Below are positions 1-11,145 of a stretch of 39,243 nt of DNA, in pieces. The DNA comes from an uncultured Paracoccaceae bacterium (GTDB lineage Bacteria; Pseudomonadota; Alphaproteobacteria; Rhodobacterales; Rhodobacteraceae): contig CATOSB010000023.1 of assembly GCA_951812305.1 (NCBI GenBank), positions 1 through 39,243 on the forward strand. The letters run 5' to 3'. Position 1 is the stretch's first letter. Each line of letters starts with the position of its first letter. Made by a program: the position numbers and the translations under genes. The notes under the pieces are model-generated. The model saw only the letters and a program-made list of their open reading frames with translations. It was not told the DNA's origin and did no database searches.

Positions 1-1
1 A

Positions 2-61
2 CATAACCTGAAGCGGCTGGTTGTGCTTGGCGTGGATAAAATCCCGATCGTAACAGCGTGA
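2..61 (+). pseudogene. 3' end of a DDE transposase gene (partial)
   Basis: Frame 2 is open from the window edge to a TGA at 59-61 and reads HNLKRLVVLG followed by about nine more residues. An 'NLKRL' stretch near the C-terminus is common in IS5/IS1182/IS4-like DDE transposases, so this is probably the last 19 residues of an insertion-sequence transposase that begins outside the window. The helicase gene to the right starts in mid-domain, which fits an IS having inserted here. I could not find the terminal inverted repeat between 62 and 236. The family call rests on one short motif. Confidence 0.4.
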
Positions 62-236
62 TCCCCGGGGCGAGTCCGCCCAAAAACCGGATTTTCGGCC
101 AAAACAAGGACAAAATTCCAACCCAAAAGGCAAAACCTGAAATCCAGAAGGCTGAAACAGCGCCAGTGGCCCCTCGGAAGACTTTCCCGACGGCGCCAAG
201 ACGGCCCGGAGCCATGCCCCGTCGAAGGCGGGTCGT

Positions 237-3200
237 GTGACGGAGATCGAACCGGCGGATGCGGCTGCGCGACCGGAGGCGAGCCGGATCGCGCTGGCGG
301 CGACCAATGCCGATGTGCGGGCGCTGAACGATGCGATCCGGGCGCGGCTGCGGGAGACGGAGGTGGCGGGTGGAGACGGCCCGGTCGCTGATCCCCCCGA
401 CGGGATGCGGATAGAGATCGCGCGGGTGGACCGGTCCGGGGCGGGTTCGCGGGAGCGGGTGACAGTCATGCTTGCGCCGGGGGACCGGGTGATGCTGACG
501 CGGCCTTTGCCGGAGATGGATCTGCCGCGTTCGGGGTTCGGGACGGTTCTGGAGGTGGGTCCGGGACGGTTCTGGAGGTGGGTCCGGGGCGGCTGCGGCT
601 GGCGATGGACGGGCGGGCGGACCCGGTGGAGATTGATCCGGTCGCGTTTGTGCATCTCGATTACGGCTTTGCGGCGACAGTGCACAAGGCGCAGGGCATG
701 ACGGTGGACGAGAGCTATGTGCTGGCGCACCGGCGCATGGACTGTCACAGCGTCTATGTGACGCTCAGCCGGCACCGGAAGCGGGTGCGGGTGTTCGCGC
801 GGGCGGGTCATCTGGATCGGGCGGAGCAGCTTGTCGATCTTGGCCAGCGCTCTCCGGACGCGGTTGTCGAGGCCCCGCGGCGGCGGGGGACGGGGTCGAT
901 GGTGCCGCTTCCGGCGAAGGATATCCTCGAGCGGCGTCCGGACTGGACGGGACCGGGGCATGTCGTGCGGGCGGGTGATTTTGCAGGGGACCGGCAGTGC
1001 ATGTCGGTCGCCACGCGGGTCGCGGGGCTGCTGGCGGCCGATCACACCGGGGATGATCCGCTGCTGACGCGGGATGTGGAGGATCCGGGAGACTATACGC
1101 GCGAGCCGACACGTGTGATCGACGATCTGGTCCGGCGGAACGGGGTGATCCGTGCGGAGGAAGTGGCGGGGGCGATTGCGCGCCAGGTGTCGGACCCGGA
1201 GACCTTCCTGCGGCTCTTCCACGCGGCGATGACGCATCCGGGCCTCGTGGCATTGCCGGCGGAGGGCGGCGCGGCGCGCGATGAGCCCTGGGTCTACACG
1301 ACGGGGCGGCAACTCGAGGCGGAGCTTGCGGCGCTGGACCGGGGGATGCGGCTGGCGGCGGTGGGCGGTGAGGCCGGTGATGTTCTGACGGATGCCGCGC
1401 CGGAGCCTGAACCACAGATGCCTGACACCCCCGATCTTTCCGACGAGCAGCTTCGGGCGGTGGTCCATGCGCAGGGGTCCGGTGGGCTGAAGATCATCGC
1501 GGGGCCTGCGGGAAGTGGCAAGACGCGGGCTGCGGCGGCGCTGGCGCGGGCCGAACGGGCGTCGGGGCGGGTCGTTACGGTGCTCGCGCCGACGCAGGCC
1601 GGATGCGCGGCACTTGCGGCGGAAGGGATAGAAGCGCTCACGCCGGGTGCATTCTTCTCCGATCCGGTTTTGCCGAAAGAGGTCGGCAGTCCTGAACGCG
1701 TGGTTATTCTCGATGATGCGCAGGGTCCCGGGATCGATCATGCCGAGGTTGTGCTGGCGCGGTGCGCGGGGCTTTCGGCGAAGCTGGTGGCGTTTGTCAA
1801 TCCCGAACGGCGGGGCACCCCGGTGTTCCGGACGCTTGCGGACCGGCTCGGGACGGTCCGGCTGGAGGGCCTTCATGGCGTGGAGGGGGAGTATCGGGAG
1901 ATCGCGCGGGACCTGCGGACGGGCGGCGAGGACGCGGAACGGGCACTGCGTTCGCTTGTGGAGCGCAGTCAGTTGATAGCGACGGGCACGGCGGAGGCGG
2001 CGCTTGAGGCGGTGGCGAAGGCCTATGTCTCGGATCGGAGCGCCGACCGGCTGGCGCTGGCCTGGAGCCGGGCGGAAGCGGAGGCGCTGACCGCGGCGAT
2101 CCGGGCGCGGCTCGATGCGACCGATCCGTCGCGCGCGGCGTTCGTGGCGGCGGAGCATGGCGGGCTCAAGGGTCTGAAGCCGGGGGATATCATCCGGTTC
2201 CCGGCCGCAGGGGCTTATGGCCGGCCCTCGGTGGCGGGCAAGGCCGGGGACAATTTGCCAGCGGAGCAGGGGGATCCGATCCGTCGGGGCGATGTGGGTG
2301 AGGTTCTGGGCGCTGCGGTGGAGGGGGGTCTTCGGCTGCGGGTTACGGGACAGGACGGGACGCGGGAGATCGCGGTTGCGCCGGAGGGCCCGGGCGTGGC
2401 CTCACGCTCCCTGCCGCCCTGGCGGTTTGCGTTTGCCTCGACCATCGCGGCGGCCTCGGGGCGGCGTCACGGGAGTGTGCATGTGCTGGCAAACCCGGGC
2501 ATGGACCGCGAGGTGGTGAGCACGGCGGCGCTGGTGGCGCGGGAGAGGCTCACCATGGCGCTGCCCGTCGCTCCCGCCCGTCTTGATGCGGCGCTGGTGC
2601 GGCTTGCGTCACGGGAGCGTTTACCACGCTCCCCGCTCGATCACGGCTTTGATCCGGGCCGGGCTGCGGAGGCGGCGGGCCGGGCAGGGGACCAGGTGGA
2701 TCCGCCCGCAGTTGAGCCTGCGGCGCTCTCCCTGGAAGATCCCGAGGGTCTTTCTCCGCCGGAGGTCGCGGCCCTGACCACGGTGCCGACGGTCTCGCGA
2801 TCGCGGACGGAGGCGGGGCGTGCGAACAGGGCGTTCCTGAAGGATCATCCCGATCACGCGGTGGTGATCGTGGCGGCTGATCGCCCGGTCTTCACGCAAG
2901 CAGATGTGCGGCAATGCCTGCGCGAGCGCCTCGGGCAGGAGGTGAGCGAGACAGCGCTGCGCCGCCTCGGGGACCGGGCGATGCGCTCGAAGTCGCTTTT
3001 GCGTCTGGAGCGTTCGGCCCCGGACGGGTCGCCGCAATACATGACGACGGCGCGGGCGGCGCTGGCGAAAGAGGCGGAGCGGGATGCGCGGGCGCTGGCG
3101 GGCGGGCGGTTTGCGCCGGGAGAAACCCCGGTGATGCGACCGGATGCTCTGGACGCCCTGAACCACGCGCAACGGCTGGCGGCGGAGGCGATGCTGGACG

Positions 3201-6200
3201 ATGCGCGTCTCACGCTGGTGCAGGGCCATGCGGGGACGGGCAAGACCTTCGCGCTGCGGGCGGTGGCGGAGGCCTGGAAAGAGCGCGGGGTTCGGGTGCT
3301 GGCCGGGGCACCCTCGGGCCGGGCGGTGTCGGAGCTTGAGGGGATCGCGGGCGTGGAGGCGGCGACGCTGGCGGCCTGGGAGGCGCGGTGGGCGCGCGGC
3401 GAGGTCCCGGCGGAGGGTGGGTTCGTGTTCATCATGGACGAGGCGGGCATGGTGGGGGCCGGGGCGTGGTCCCGGATCCAGGCCCGCATCCGCGATCCGG
3501 GGGGCAAGCTGATCGCGGTGGGCGATCCCGACCAGTTGCAGCCGGTCTCGGATATTCCGGGCTGGGCGATTGCGGAGCGGGCCTCGGGCGCGGGCGCGGT
3601 GGTTATCGATACGGTGCGGCGGCAGTCGGAGATGATGGATGCCCAGGCCACGGAGGCGCTGGCGCGCGGCGGTGACAATGTGGCGAGTGCGATCGGCTAT
3701 TACGACGGGAAGGGCGCGCTGCGGCTGAGCCCGGAGGTTCTGGCCGATCCCGTCGGCGCCATCGCGCGGGATTATTACGAGCCGAAGACCGGGAGCCGTA
3801 TCGCGCTGGCCTATACCAACCGGGACGTGCATGCGCTGAATGACCGGATCCGGGCCGAGGCGCTGGCGCGCGGTATCGTGGACCCGGCGAGCCTGCGGCA
3901 TTACGACATGATCACCCGGGATATGCGCGAGGGGGCGGGGGTGAAGACCGTGCGGGTGCCGCTGGAGATCGGGGTGGGCGAGCGGATCATGCTGAGAGCG
4001 TCGCATCCTGAGTTGGGGCTGGCGCGGTCGTCCTTCGGGACGGTGACGCGGACGGGCGCGCGGGAGGTCGGCGTCCGGTTCGACGGGCGGGACGGGGAGG
4101 TGACGCTCGATCCCTGGACGTTCCGGGGTATCGACTACGGCTATGCGGCGACGGTGCACAAGTCGCAGGGCATGACGGCGGATGCGGTCTTCGTGCTGCC
4201 GCATCGCCAGATGCACCGGCATGCGGCTTACGTGGCGCTCTCGCGCCACCGGGATCATCTGGCGGTCTACGGACGTGTAGGTCACATGGACTGTGCGGCC
4301 GATCTGGTGGGGCTGGCCCAGGCGGCGGGTCATCTCGACATGGATATGCCGGCGGATGCGGAGCGGCCCCCGGGCGGCATGGTACCGGGCGCGGAGGGTC
4401 TGGGTCTCTCGGGCCGCGCCGACTGGCGCGCCTCGGGGGTGGAGATGACGCGGGTCGGATTTGCGGGGGATGCGGAACTGATGGGGATCGCGGAGCGGCG
4501 CGCGGGGTTGATGGCGGCGACCTGGCGCAAGGGGGGCGATCCGGTGGTGGGCGAGGATCCGCGCGGCTATGCGCGCCATCCGCGGCGGGTGATCGACGAT
4601 CTGATCCAGCGCCGCTCGGTGATCCGGGCCGAGGATGTGGCCGATCGCCTGGCGCGGGCTGTCTGCGAACCGGAGACCTTCCTGCGGCTCTTTCGCGCGG
4701 CCATGTCGCATTCCGACCTGGTCGTGCCCGGAGGGCGGTCCCCGGGACCGGGGCGCGGGGATGATGAAGGGCCCGGCCCGCAGAGCGGTGCGACCCCCTC
4801 CCGGGATCGGGTCTACACGACGAAGACGCAACTCGCGGCGGAACTGGACGCGGTGGACCGCGGGGTGCGGCTGGCGCTGGCCCCGGCACCGGAGCGGGCC
4901 CCGCGAGCCAGGCATGTGGACCGGGTTCTGAAGGCGGCGGGCGCGACGCTGGATCCCGATCAGATCGCTGCGCTCGGCCATGCGCTGGCCCCGGGGCGGC
5001 TGAGGCTGGTGCGCGGCGCGGCGGGGAGCGGCAAGACGCGTCTGGCGGGCGGGATCGCGGGGAGCCATGAGGATGCGGGCTGGCAGGTGCTGGCGACAGC
5101 TCCCGGCGGGGCGGGGCTTGATGCGCTGCGCGCGGCCGGTGTGGCGCGGCCCCGGACGCTGGCGCGGTTTCTGGGGGAGACGGAGGGCGATGCGCCCGAT
5201 GTCACGCTCGATCCCGCCACTGTGGTGATCCTCGACGATGCCGGACGGCTGGGGGGCCGGGAGGCGACAGAGCTTCTTCGGCGGATCGAGGACAGCGGGG
5301 CGAAGCTTGTGGCCTGTCTTGACGAGGGGATGCATGTGCCGCTGGAGGCGGGTCCGGTGTTCCGGGCGCTGGAAACCCGGGTGGGGGCGGCGCGTCTGGT
5401 GCGCAACCGTCGGCATGTCGGCTATATCACCGAGGTTCTGGAAGGTCTGGAGGCCGGCGGCGGGAAGGCCGAGGCGGCGGCGGTGGATCTCGACGAGATC
5501 GGGCTTGTCCAGTCCGTGGGCACGGCGCGGGAAGCGCTGCGGCAGGTGGCGCGGGATTATGTGGAGGACGGGATCGATGATCGGATCGCGCTGGCCTGGA
5601 GCCGGGCGGATGCTGACCGGCTGACGTGCGCCATCCGCGCCGAATATGACCGGGCGGTGCCGGAGCGGGCGGCGTTCGCGGCGGACGAAGCGGGTCCGCT
5701 TGAGGGTCTCAGGCCGCAGGACCGGATCCGGTTCATGGGCTCGACGCCCTGGGCACGGGGGGCACGGGAGGCGGGTGAGCGTGCCGTGCCGCCCCTCGGC
5801 GCCGGGGAGACGGCGGTGGTGCGGGGTCGTGACGAGGAGACGGGCGGTCTCGTGCTCGCCGTGTGCGAAGACCCCGGGGAGGCCCGCGAGGTGGTTTTGA
5901 CGCGGGATATGGAGGGCATTCCGGCGTGGCGCTTTGGCTTTGCGGGCACGATCCATGGCGAACTCGGGCGGGTGCGCGAAAGTGTCCACCTGCTGGCCGC
6001 CCCGGGGATGAACCGGCAGGTGCTGGCGAGCGCCATCGCGCTGCACGAGCGTGAGTTCCATATCGTGGCGCCGTGCGCACAGGGGCGCGTGCAGGAGATG
6101 CTGTTGCGGATCGCGCGGCGGGACGCGGGGGCGACCAGCGTTCTGGATTACGGCTTCGATCCGGCCATGGGCGCGCGTGAGGCGCTCAGGGGTCATTCGA

Positions 6201-8767
6201 CAGAGACGGAGGAGCGGGAGGATGGTGACATCGCCAAAGCGATGCGCCGGTTCGGCGAGATGACGGGTCTGGGCTTTGCGCCGGGCAGCGCGCCGCTGTC
6301 TCCGGGTGTCGGGGCGGAGGTTCTGGCGGAGGTGATCGGTGCGGCGGCGCTGCGGGAGGGGGAGGCCCCTGTGGGCGAGGATCGCGATGCGGTGGAGGAG
6401 ATGGTGCGCAGCCTGTCCGATCCGCGCGCCTGGCGAAAGGTGCTGCGGCAGCTGCCGGGGGACATTCCGGTCGTCGCGGACCGGGAGGCAGACCGGATCG
6501 CGGGAACGGACCATGAGGGGCGTCTTCTGACTGTGGGACGCATGCTGGCGCGGGGGGCGGTCGTGGCCGAAGCGCTCGGCGCGGCGCGGCTGGCCGGTCT
6601 CTTCCGGGACGGGCTGACGCTTTATGGCAGGCGTGCGGAGATGGCGCGTGCGGAGATGGCGCGGGCGGAGGGGCGCCTTGCGGAGTTGGTGCCCGGGCCG
6701 GGTGCGCCGGAGCGCTTTCCCGATCCGCGTGTACGCGCGGAGGCAGAGAGGGCGAAAGAGATGCGGCGGTCCCGGCCGCGCCCGCAACGTTCAGGGGGGC
6801 GGGGGCTGTTGGGAGGCCTGCATGCGTCGGACGAGCAGGTCGCGCGGGATGCGCTGGCGCTCTGGGGGCTGGGTCCGTCTGTGCGGGCGGGAACCAGGCC
6901 GCGCGCCTATGCTGCTGCGGTGGCGGAAAGAAGAGAGGTCCGAAGTAAAGAGAGGGCGGGGATGCGCGGCGTGGATGTGAGCCGTGCGACGTCTGTGTCT
7001 GCGGAGACGGCACGCGGGCGGGATATCCCCGGCTCGGAGCGGATCGAGGGCGATGTGGTGGCACCGGATTATGTTCGGGCAGCGGTGGAGGGGCCGGGCG
7101 GCCCATGGGGCGGGGGTGCAGAGCCGGCCCCCCGCAAGGCGACCGAAGATCTTGCGCTTGTTCTGGCCGTGGCGATCAGCCGTCATGTGCCCCTGGGCGA
7201 CGCGGTGCACAAGGATCCGGATCTTGCGAAGTCCATTGCCCGGATGCTCGAAGCGGCAGGGCATGAGCAGGGCGAGGTGTCCGAGGCGTGGGCCGCGCGG
7301 GCCGCAGCGGCGGCGAAAGACAGAGTCCCGGAACTTGCGACAGCGATCGGGCAGGCTCTGGGCGCGGGGCCGTTGCCGTCGGCGGCGGAGCTTCGAAAGG
7401 AGCGGGCCGATATTCTTGGTCATCTGACCGGGGCTGGTGACGGGTTGCCTGAGGATATGGTCGAGCGCATGGGCGCGCGCTTCACGCAGTCCGAGATATG
7501 GGCGCTTTATGAGGCTGCCGAAGAGATGCCGTCCAGCCTGCCCGCGCTCGATGCGGCGGCGCGGGCGAACGCGGCCCGGCATCTGGGGCGCGAGGCCGCG
7601 CGGCGGCAGGGTCCGGAAGACGGACATCACACACGGCGACAGGAGAGAGAGGACATGGTTCAGACAGAGACGCGCGATGCACGGCCCCGCGACGAAATCC
7701 GAAATGGGGTGCTGGGGGCGATGCTGGTCAATGACGCGACACGGGAAACCTTTGATGATCTCAAGGCAGCCTTCACGTTTGATGAAATCCGGGTGCTGAA
7801 GGATCCGGCGAAAGCCCTGCCACAGAGCCTGCCGGAACTCGACCCCGAAGAACGCCGCGCCATCGCCGCTGCCCTTGATGCGGGTCCGCCGGCGCAGGGT
7901 GCTCCGGCAGAGCCGCCGTTTGTCCCCGACCCGAAACACTATGACATGGCCCTGCAACTGGCGGTGGCGATCACCGAGCGGGTGGATGCGGAGAACCCGG
8001 TTCACCGGCGCGATCTCGTGCGTGACATCCAGACGTTGCTCAAGGTGGCGGACCGGACGGACGGCCTGCCGCAGGAGCGCGTGAGTGAGGTGGCGACCGC
8101 GCTCGCGCAGGATCGCATCACGTTCGATGCCAGGCTGGCCCTGGGCAAGGAGCTTACAGCCGGGCTGTTCAATGAAACCGTGTTCAGAAACAATCTCAGC
8201 GAAAGAAATACGCAAGGCAATCATCCGCTTCAGTTCGACTCATACCCACTCCAGAAGGACTACGACGGGACCGTCCAGCCCAGAGTTGACACAGCGCTTG
8301 GCCGAGGGCTTGAGCCAGCTCCGGGCGAAATGGCGGTCGCGCGGATTGCATCACTGCCGAATCTACCGGACGGGGCAGGTGGTCTTGTGGAGGCGATGAA
8401 GCAGGTCTTTCGGGACGGGTCGCCGAGAAAGGCCGAGGATATTCTGACAGACCGGACGGTGTTGCTCGACGCCCTGACTTCAGCGCAAGACATCCCGGGC
8501 CAACACTATCTCTTCATGGCACGGCTTTATCGAAACTTCACGCATCGGGAAGTGCTGGCCCTGGCCCGTCCCGATGCGGACTTGCCCGCGACACTGCCGG
8601 AGATGGACACCGGGCGGCACGCTGAAATCGCCCGGGGGCTGAAGCAAGTCACCAACGAGGAAGGTATCCAATACGCCTGGTACGCCTGGTCCAACGCGGC
8701 CAGGTCGCTCGGTACGGGTCTCAATCCGGAACGCTCGCGCGGGCGCGGCATGGGCAGGGGGATGTGA
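237..8767 (+). pseudogene. TraA/RecD-like multi-helicase conjugation protein, 5'-truncated and frameshifted
   Basis: The remaining frame encodes about 2,880 residues of repeated SF1 helicase modules like those of conjugative TraA proteins; no MobF/MobA relaxase domain is visible. Counting from an internal ATG at 578, one sees the C-terminal lobe of module 1 (motif VI-like YVTLSRHR near residue 60), module 2 (Walker A GPAGSGKT at 309-316, atypical box VVILDDAQ), module 3 (GHAGTGKT at 883-890, MDEAG near 953-957, GDPDQLQPV, YVALSRHRD near 1217-1225) and module 4 (GAAGSGKT at 1480-1487, again with a weak Walker B, VVILDDAG). The unit 'helicase plus degenerate helicase' thus occurs twice. The C-terminal third has short repeats ending in SLPALD, SLPELD and TLPEMD. 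The first module begins after its own Walker A, so the 5' end is lost. A 23-bp tandem duplication at 539-588 puts residues encoded at 237-560 out of frame with the rest. The protein could still be made from 578, but the conjugative function is probably lost. Confidence 0.8.
539..588 (+). repeat. 23-bp tandem duplication causing a frameshift
   Basis: A 23-bp unit beginning GGACGGTTCTGG at 541 repeats exactly at 564, and the match extends two bases on each side. Because 23 is not a multiple of three, the upstream frame (…RSGFGTVLEVGPG) continues downstream only after a shift. Removing one copy gives RSGFGTVLEVGPGRLRLAMDG, which aligns with the paralogous stretch RSSFGTVTRTGAREVGVRFDG in module 3, so the duplication is the lesion. 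Confidence 0.9.
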
Positions 8768-8770
8768 GGG

Positions 8771-9631
8771 ATGTATGGAAAACCTGCGCGGGGCCATGCC
8801 ACAGCCTGGTTGAACTCCCTCCGGGATCACGACCGCATCGTGGGTTGGCCGGATGGGCCAAAAGGCCGGAAGGCCCTGGATGTCTTCGACCGTTCCAGTT
8901 GCTCCAAAAAACCCGGGCGGGTGCTCAAGCGCCTGCGGCCGCTCATGCGCCCGGTCTTCGACGATCCCGAGATTCCGGTCTGGACGAAACGGGAGACGCT
9001 GGTCGTTGCCTCCGGGCTTTCGAAGGTCTCCGAGAACCGCATCTTCCACCTGCCGCAGGACGCGGAGCCGCTCTATGCCGAACGCGCGGTGTTCCTCTCC
9101 GATGCTATACTGGCGACGGATGACTTCGAAATAGAGTTCGGTGTCAGCACCCGGGCGAGCATGAGCCACCATGCGCTCGCGCGGCTCCTGGAACGGGGCG
9201 GCGCATCTCCGGAGGACATTTCTTTCGAGGTGGAGCTGGCCTTGCGGCTGGCAGCCAAGCTTGCGGATGTTGCCCGTCAGATGGGGATCGGGCCGGAGGG
9301 AATGCAGAGCTTCATGATCCCGCATCCGCGCGGCGCGTTTGTCGCGGTCAGCATGGACATGGATCCGGGCAAGACAGGCAGCGGTGAGGAGCGGCAGCGC
9401 ATTCTCTCGATCCGGACCTGGCTCGACGCGGACATGCTGTCGGAAGAAGATCATGAACGGATGGGATCCCGGTCGAGCGCCCTGCTTGCCGGCCTGTATG
9501 ATCTCAGGGACAGACATCGGCTCTTCGAGCTATGGGTCAAAGGCAATGCCCGGCCCTGGAGTTTTGCCGATACAACGCTTGATAATGCCGGCAGGATATC
9601 CGGTACGGATTGTCTGGAGCGCAGATTGTGA
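8771..9631 (+). CDS. Unrecognised 286-aa protein downstream of the helicase gene
   Basis: This GC-rich reading frame starts 3 bp after the helicase stop codon, with a GGGG run about 10 bp upstream as a possible ribosome site, so the two were probably cotranscribed. No family is recognised. The N-terminal third is basic (GRKALDVFDRSSCSKKPGRVLKRLRPLMRP). The middle contains STRASMSHHALARLLERG followed by an amphipathic helical segment (EVELALRLAAKLADVARQMG). The C-terminus ends in DCLERRL. There is no signal peptide or membrane segment, so it is likely cytoplasmic. Its role in conjugation is suggested only by position. Confidence 0.6.
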   Translation: MYGKPARGHATAWLNSLRDHDRIVGWPDGPKGRKALDVFDRSSCSKKPGRVLKRLRPLMRPVFDDPEIPVWTKRETLVVASGLSKVSENRIFHLPQDAEPLYAERAVFLSDAILATDDFEIEFGVSTRASMSHHALARLLERGGASPEDISFEVELALRLAAKLADVARQMGIGPEGMQSFMIPHPRGAFVAVSMDMDPGKTGSGEERQRILSIRTWLDADMLSEEDHERMGSRSSALLAGLYDLRDRHRLFELWVKGNARPWSFADTTLDNAGRISGTDCLERRL

Positions 9632-10454
9632 ACATTGTGCTGACAGAATTCAGCTACGGCTTTTTTGTCACAGGGACAGAAGGCGGGCTCAATTCGATTG
9701 CGGCGACATTTTCGCCACCCGATCTGGCACCGATGCCACCGAGGCTGCCACATCAGCGATGCAGGGCTTGATGGATCGCTGTATAGATGTCCTGGACCGG
9801 CTTTTTGATGCCGGTGTTCCCACAGGCAAAAAACAGCCCCCAATGACTGACTTTCCAGGCTCGGTCGATGTCGGCTACCGCTACAAGGGATCTTATCGAA
9901 AGCAATCTTCGTTTGGGCGGGCGCCGGATATGCGCGGTGATCACAATCCGCACAGCACGCATTCTGTGGACATCACATTTTCGGCTCGTAAAAACGGCAC
10001 GACATTACACAACCCCAGGGTCATCCTGAAATCCAGTCTGGATCACAAGCTGAACGCCTGTCTCTTTCGATTTACCCAATCGCTCGATGCGGTGGATGTT
10101 GCTGAAAGTGCCGCTGTGGATATGGCCATGCTCGACCGACGTTGGCGCTTGATTGGGACAGGACGGGACGCGACCATTACAAAGCGCATGGATACCCACG
10201 GTGGACACAAAAAATCCTTTGTAAACGCTGTGGGACGATTTTCGCAGCCGCATTCTGCAGACGATAGCCCGAAGACAATGGAAGGGCTATCATCCCCGCG
10301 CTTACACGCAGGGAGTTCCCGCTGGATTAAAGGGGTGCCGCAACGGATTTGAGTGGCTTGACGCCCTGGATTGTGCAATCTGACCTGAGGTATGGAAATT
10401 CGGCATCTGGCACCCGGAAAGGTATATCGCGCGTGCAGGACGAGGCGGGACACA
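9632..10454. other. 823-bp stretch without a confident gene; possibly decayed coding sequence
   Basis: Several overlapping open frames occur on both strands, but none carries a recognisable domain and their composition is uneven. One plus-strand frame ending at a TGA at 10381-10383 reads plausibly as a protein tail (RRQWKGYHPRAYTQG) but is cut by a TAA shortly upstream. Another frame runs open to 10352. The pattern fits a decayed gene with frameshifts, but it is not proof of one. I see no RNA gene, IS end or repeat here. Confidence 0.3.
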
Positions 10455-10958
10455 ATGTTTTCAAAAGGCAAGATTAAGGGCGCAGGGGACGGGCCATCTC
10501 CCGGCACGCCACTGGAACCGGCGGGAAAACACGAGGCGGCTTTGACACCGGATGTTTCTTCGGCGTCTTTGGCTCCGGCAAAACCGAAATCCAAACCCTC
10601 AAGGCTGTCGCCCGATCTCACGATTGTCGGCACTCTCGGGACGCCCGGTGATATCCTGGTTGAAGGCACCGTGGAAGGTGATATCCGCGCCCATTGCGTC
10701 GACGTCAGTGAGGGCGCTCTCGTCAAGGGTGAGATAATCGGTGATGATGTCGTGGTGGAGGGACGCGTCACTGGCCGTATTTGCGCCCTGAAACTGCGCC
10801 TGACATCAACGGCCCGCGTTGAGGGCGACATCCAGCACAGGATAATCGCCATCGAATCCGGCGCGATTTTCGAAGGCACCGTGCAGCGGCGGGACGACCC
10901 CCTCGACACTGCCTCCGGCAAGGAACAGTTGGAAGATGCATGTCTTTCGGAAGGCTGA
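10455..10958 (+). CDS. Bactofilin (polymer-forming cytoskeletal protein)
   Basis: The 167-residue product has a disordered, Pro/Lys-rich N-terminus of about 50 residues. A short right-handed beta-helix follows, built from repeated strands such as LTIVGTLGTPGDILVEGTVEGDI, VDVSEGALVKGEI and VVEGRVTGRI, and ending GAIFEGTVQRR. This is the bactofilin (DUF583) pattern. Bactofilins self-assemble into membrane-associated filaments used in morphogenesis, polarity or chromosome/plasmid organisation. I prefer the ATG at 10455 (MFSKGKIKGAG) because purine-rich GAGGCGGGA precedes it and family members often begin with a short basic segment; an in-frame ATG lies at 10392. The stop codon lies inside the following hairpin. 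Confidence 0.85.
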   Translation: MFSKGKIKGAGDGPSPGTPLEPAGKHEAALTPDVSSASLAPAKPKSKPSRLSPDLTIVGTLGTPGDILVEGTVEGDIRAHCVDVSEGALVKGEIIGDDVVVEGRVTGRICALKLRLTSTARVEGDIQHRIIAIESGAIFEGTVQRRDDPLDTASGKEQLEDACLSEG

Positions 10959-10988
10959 GCTCCCGCCTGAGCCTTCCGAAAGACATGC
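10938..10988 (+). terminator. Perfect 19-bp inverted repeat after the bactofilin gene
   Basis: The arms GCATGTCTTTCGGAAGGCT (10938-10956) and its exact reverse complement (10970-10988) enclose a 13-nt loop. The stop codon TGA sits at the base of the left arm's inner end. There is no T-tract, so it may act as a bidirectional terminator or RNA-stabilising stem rather than a classical intrinsic terminator. Confidence 0.6.
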
Positions 10989-11145
10989 TTTACCCGCACC
11001 CGGGGATATCATCAAACGCGCCGCCTTGTAACGCTTCGGACATGCTGTCCAGAAGTCGTGCAAAATGGCCACAAGCAGGATGCCCGATGCTGGTCTCGTC
11101 CAGTTGCCCCGGCTTTGCATCATCAAGAGTGGGTCAGTTTTAAAC

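Noticed and set aside
2621..6787. 1,388-codon open frame on the minus strand
   Set aside because: It lies wholly antisense to the helicase gene. Its Arg/Pro/His-rich product is what very GC-rich DNA gives in a shadow frame, and no domain is visible.
9339..10352. 337-codon plus-strand frame overlapping the 8771-9631 gene
   Set aside because: Its first third is out of frame with a better gene and low in complexity. The remainder has no recognisable domain, so I describe the region only as possibly decayed.
10043..10999. 318-codon minus-strand frame over the bactofilin gene
   Set aside because: The plus-strand bactofilin is unmistakable and this frame has no family match.
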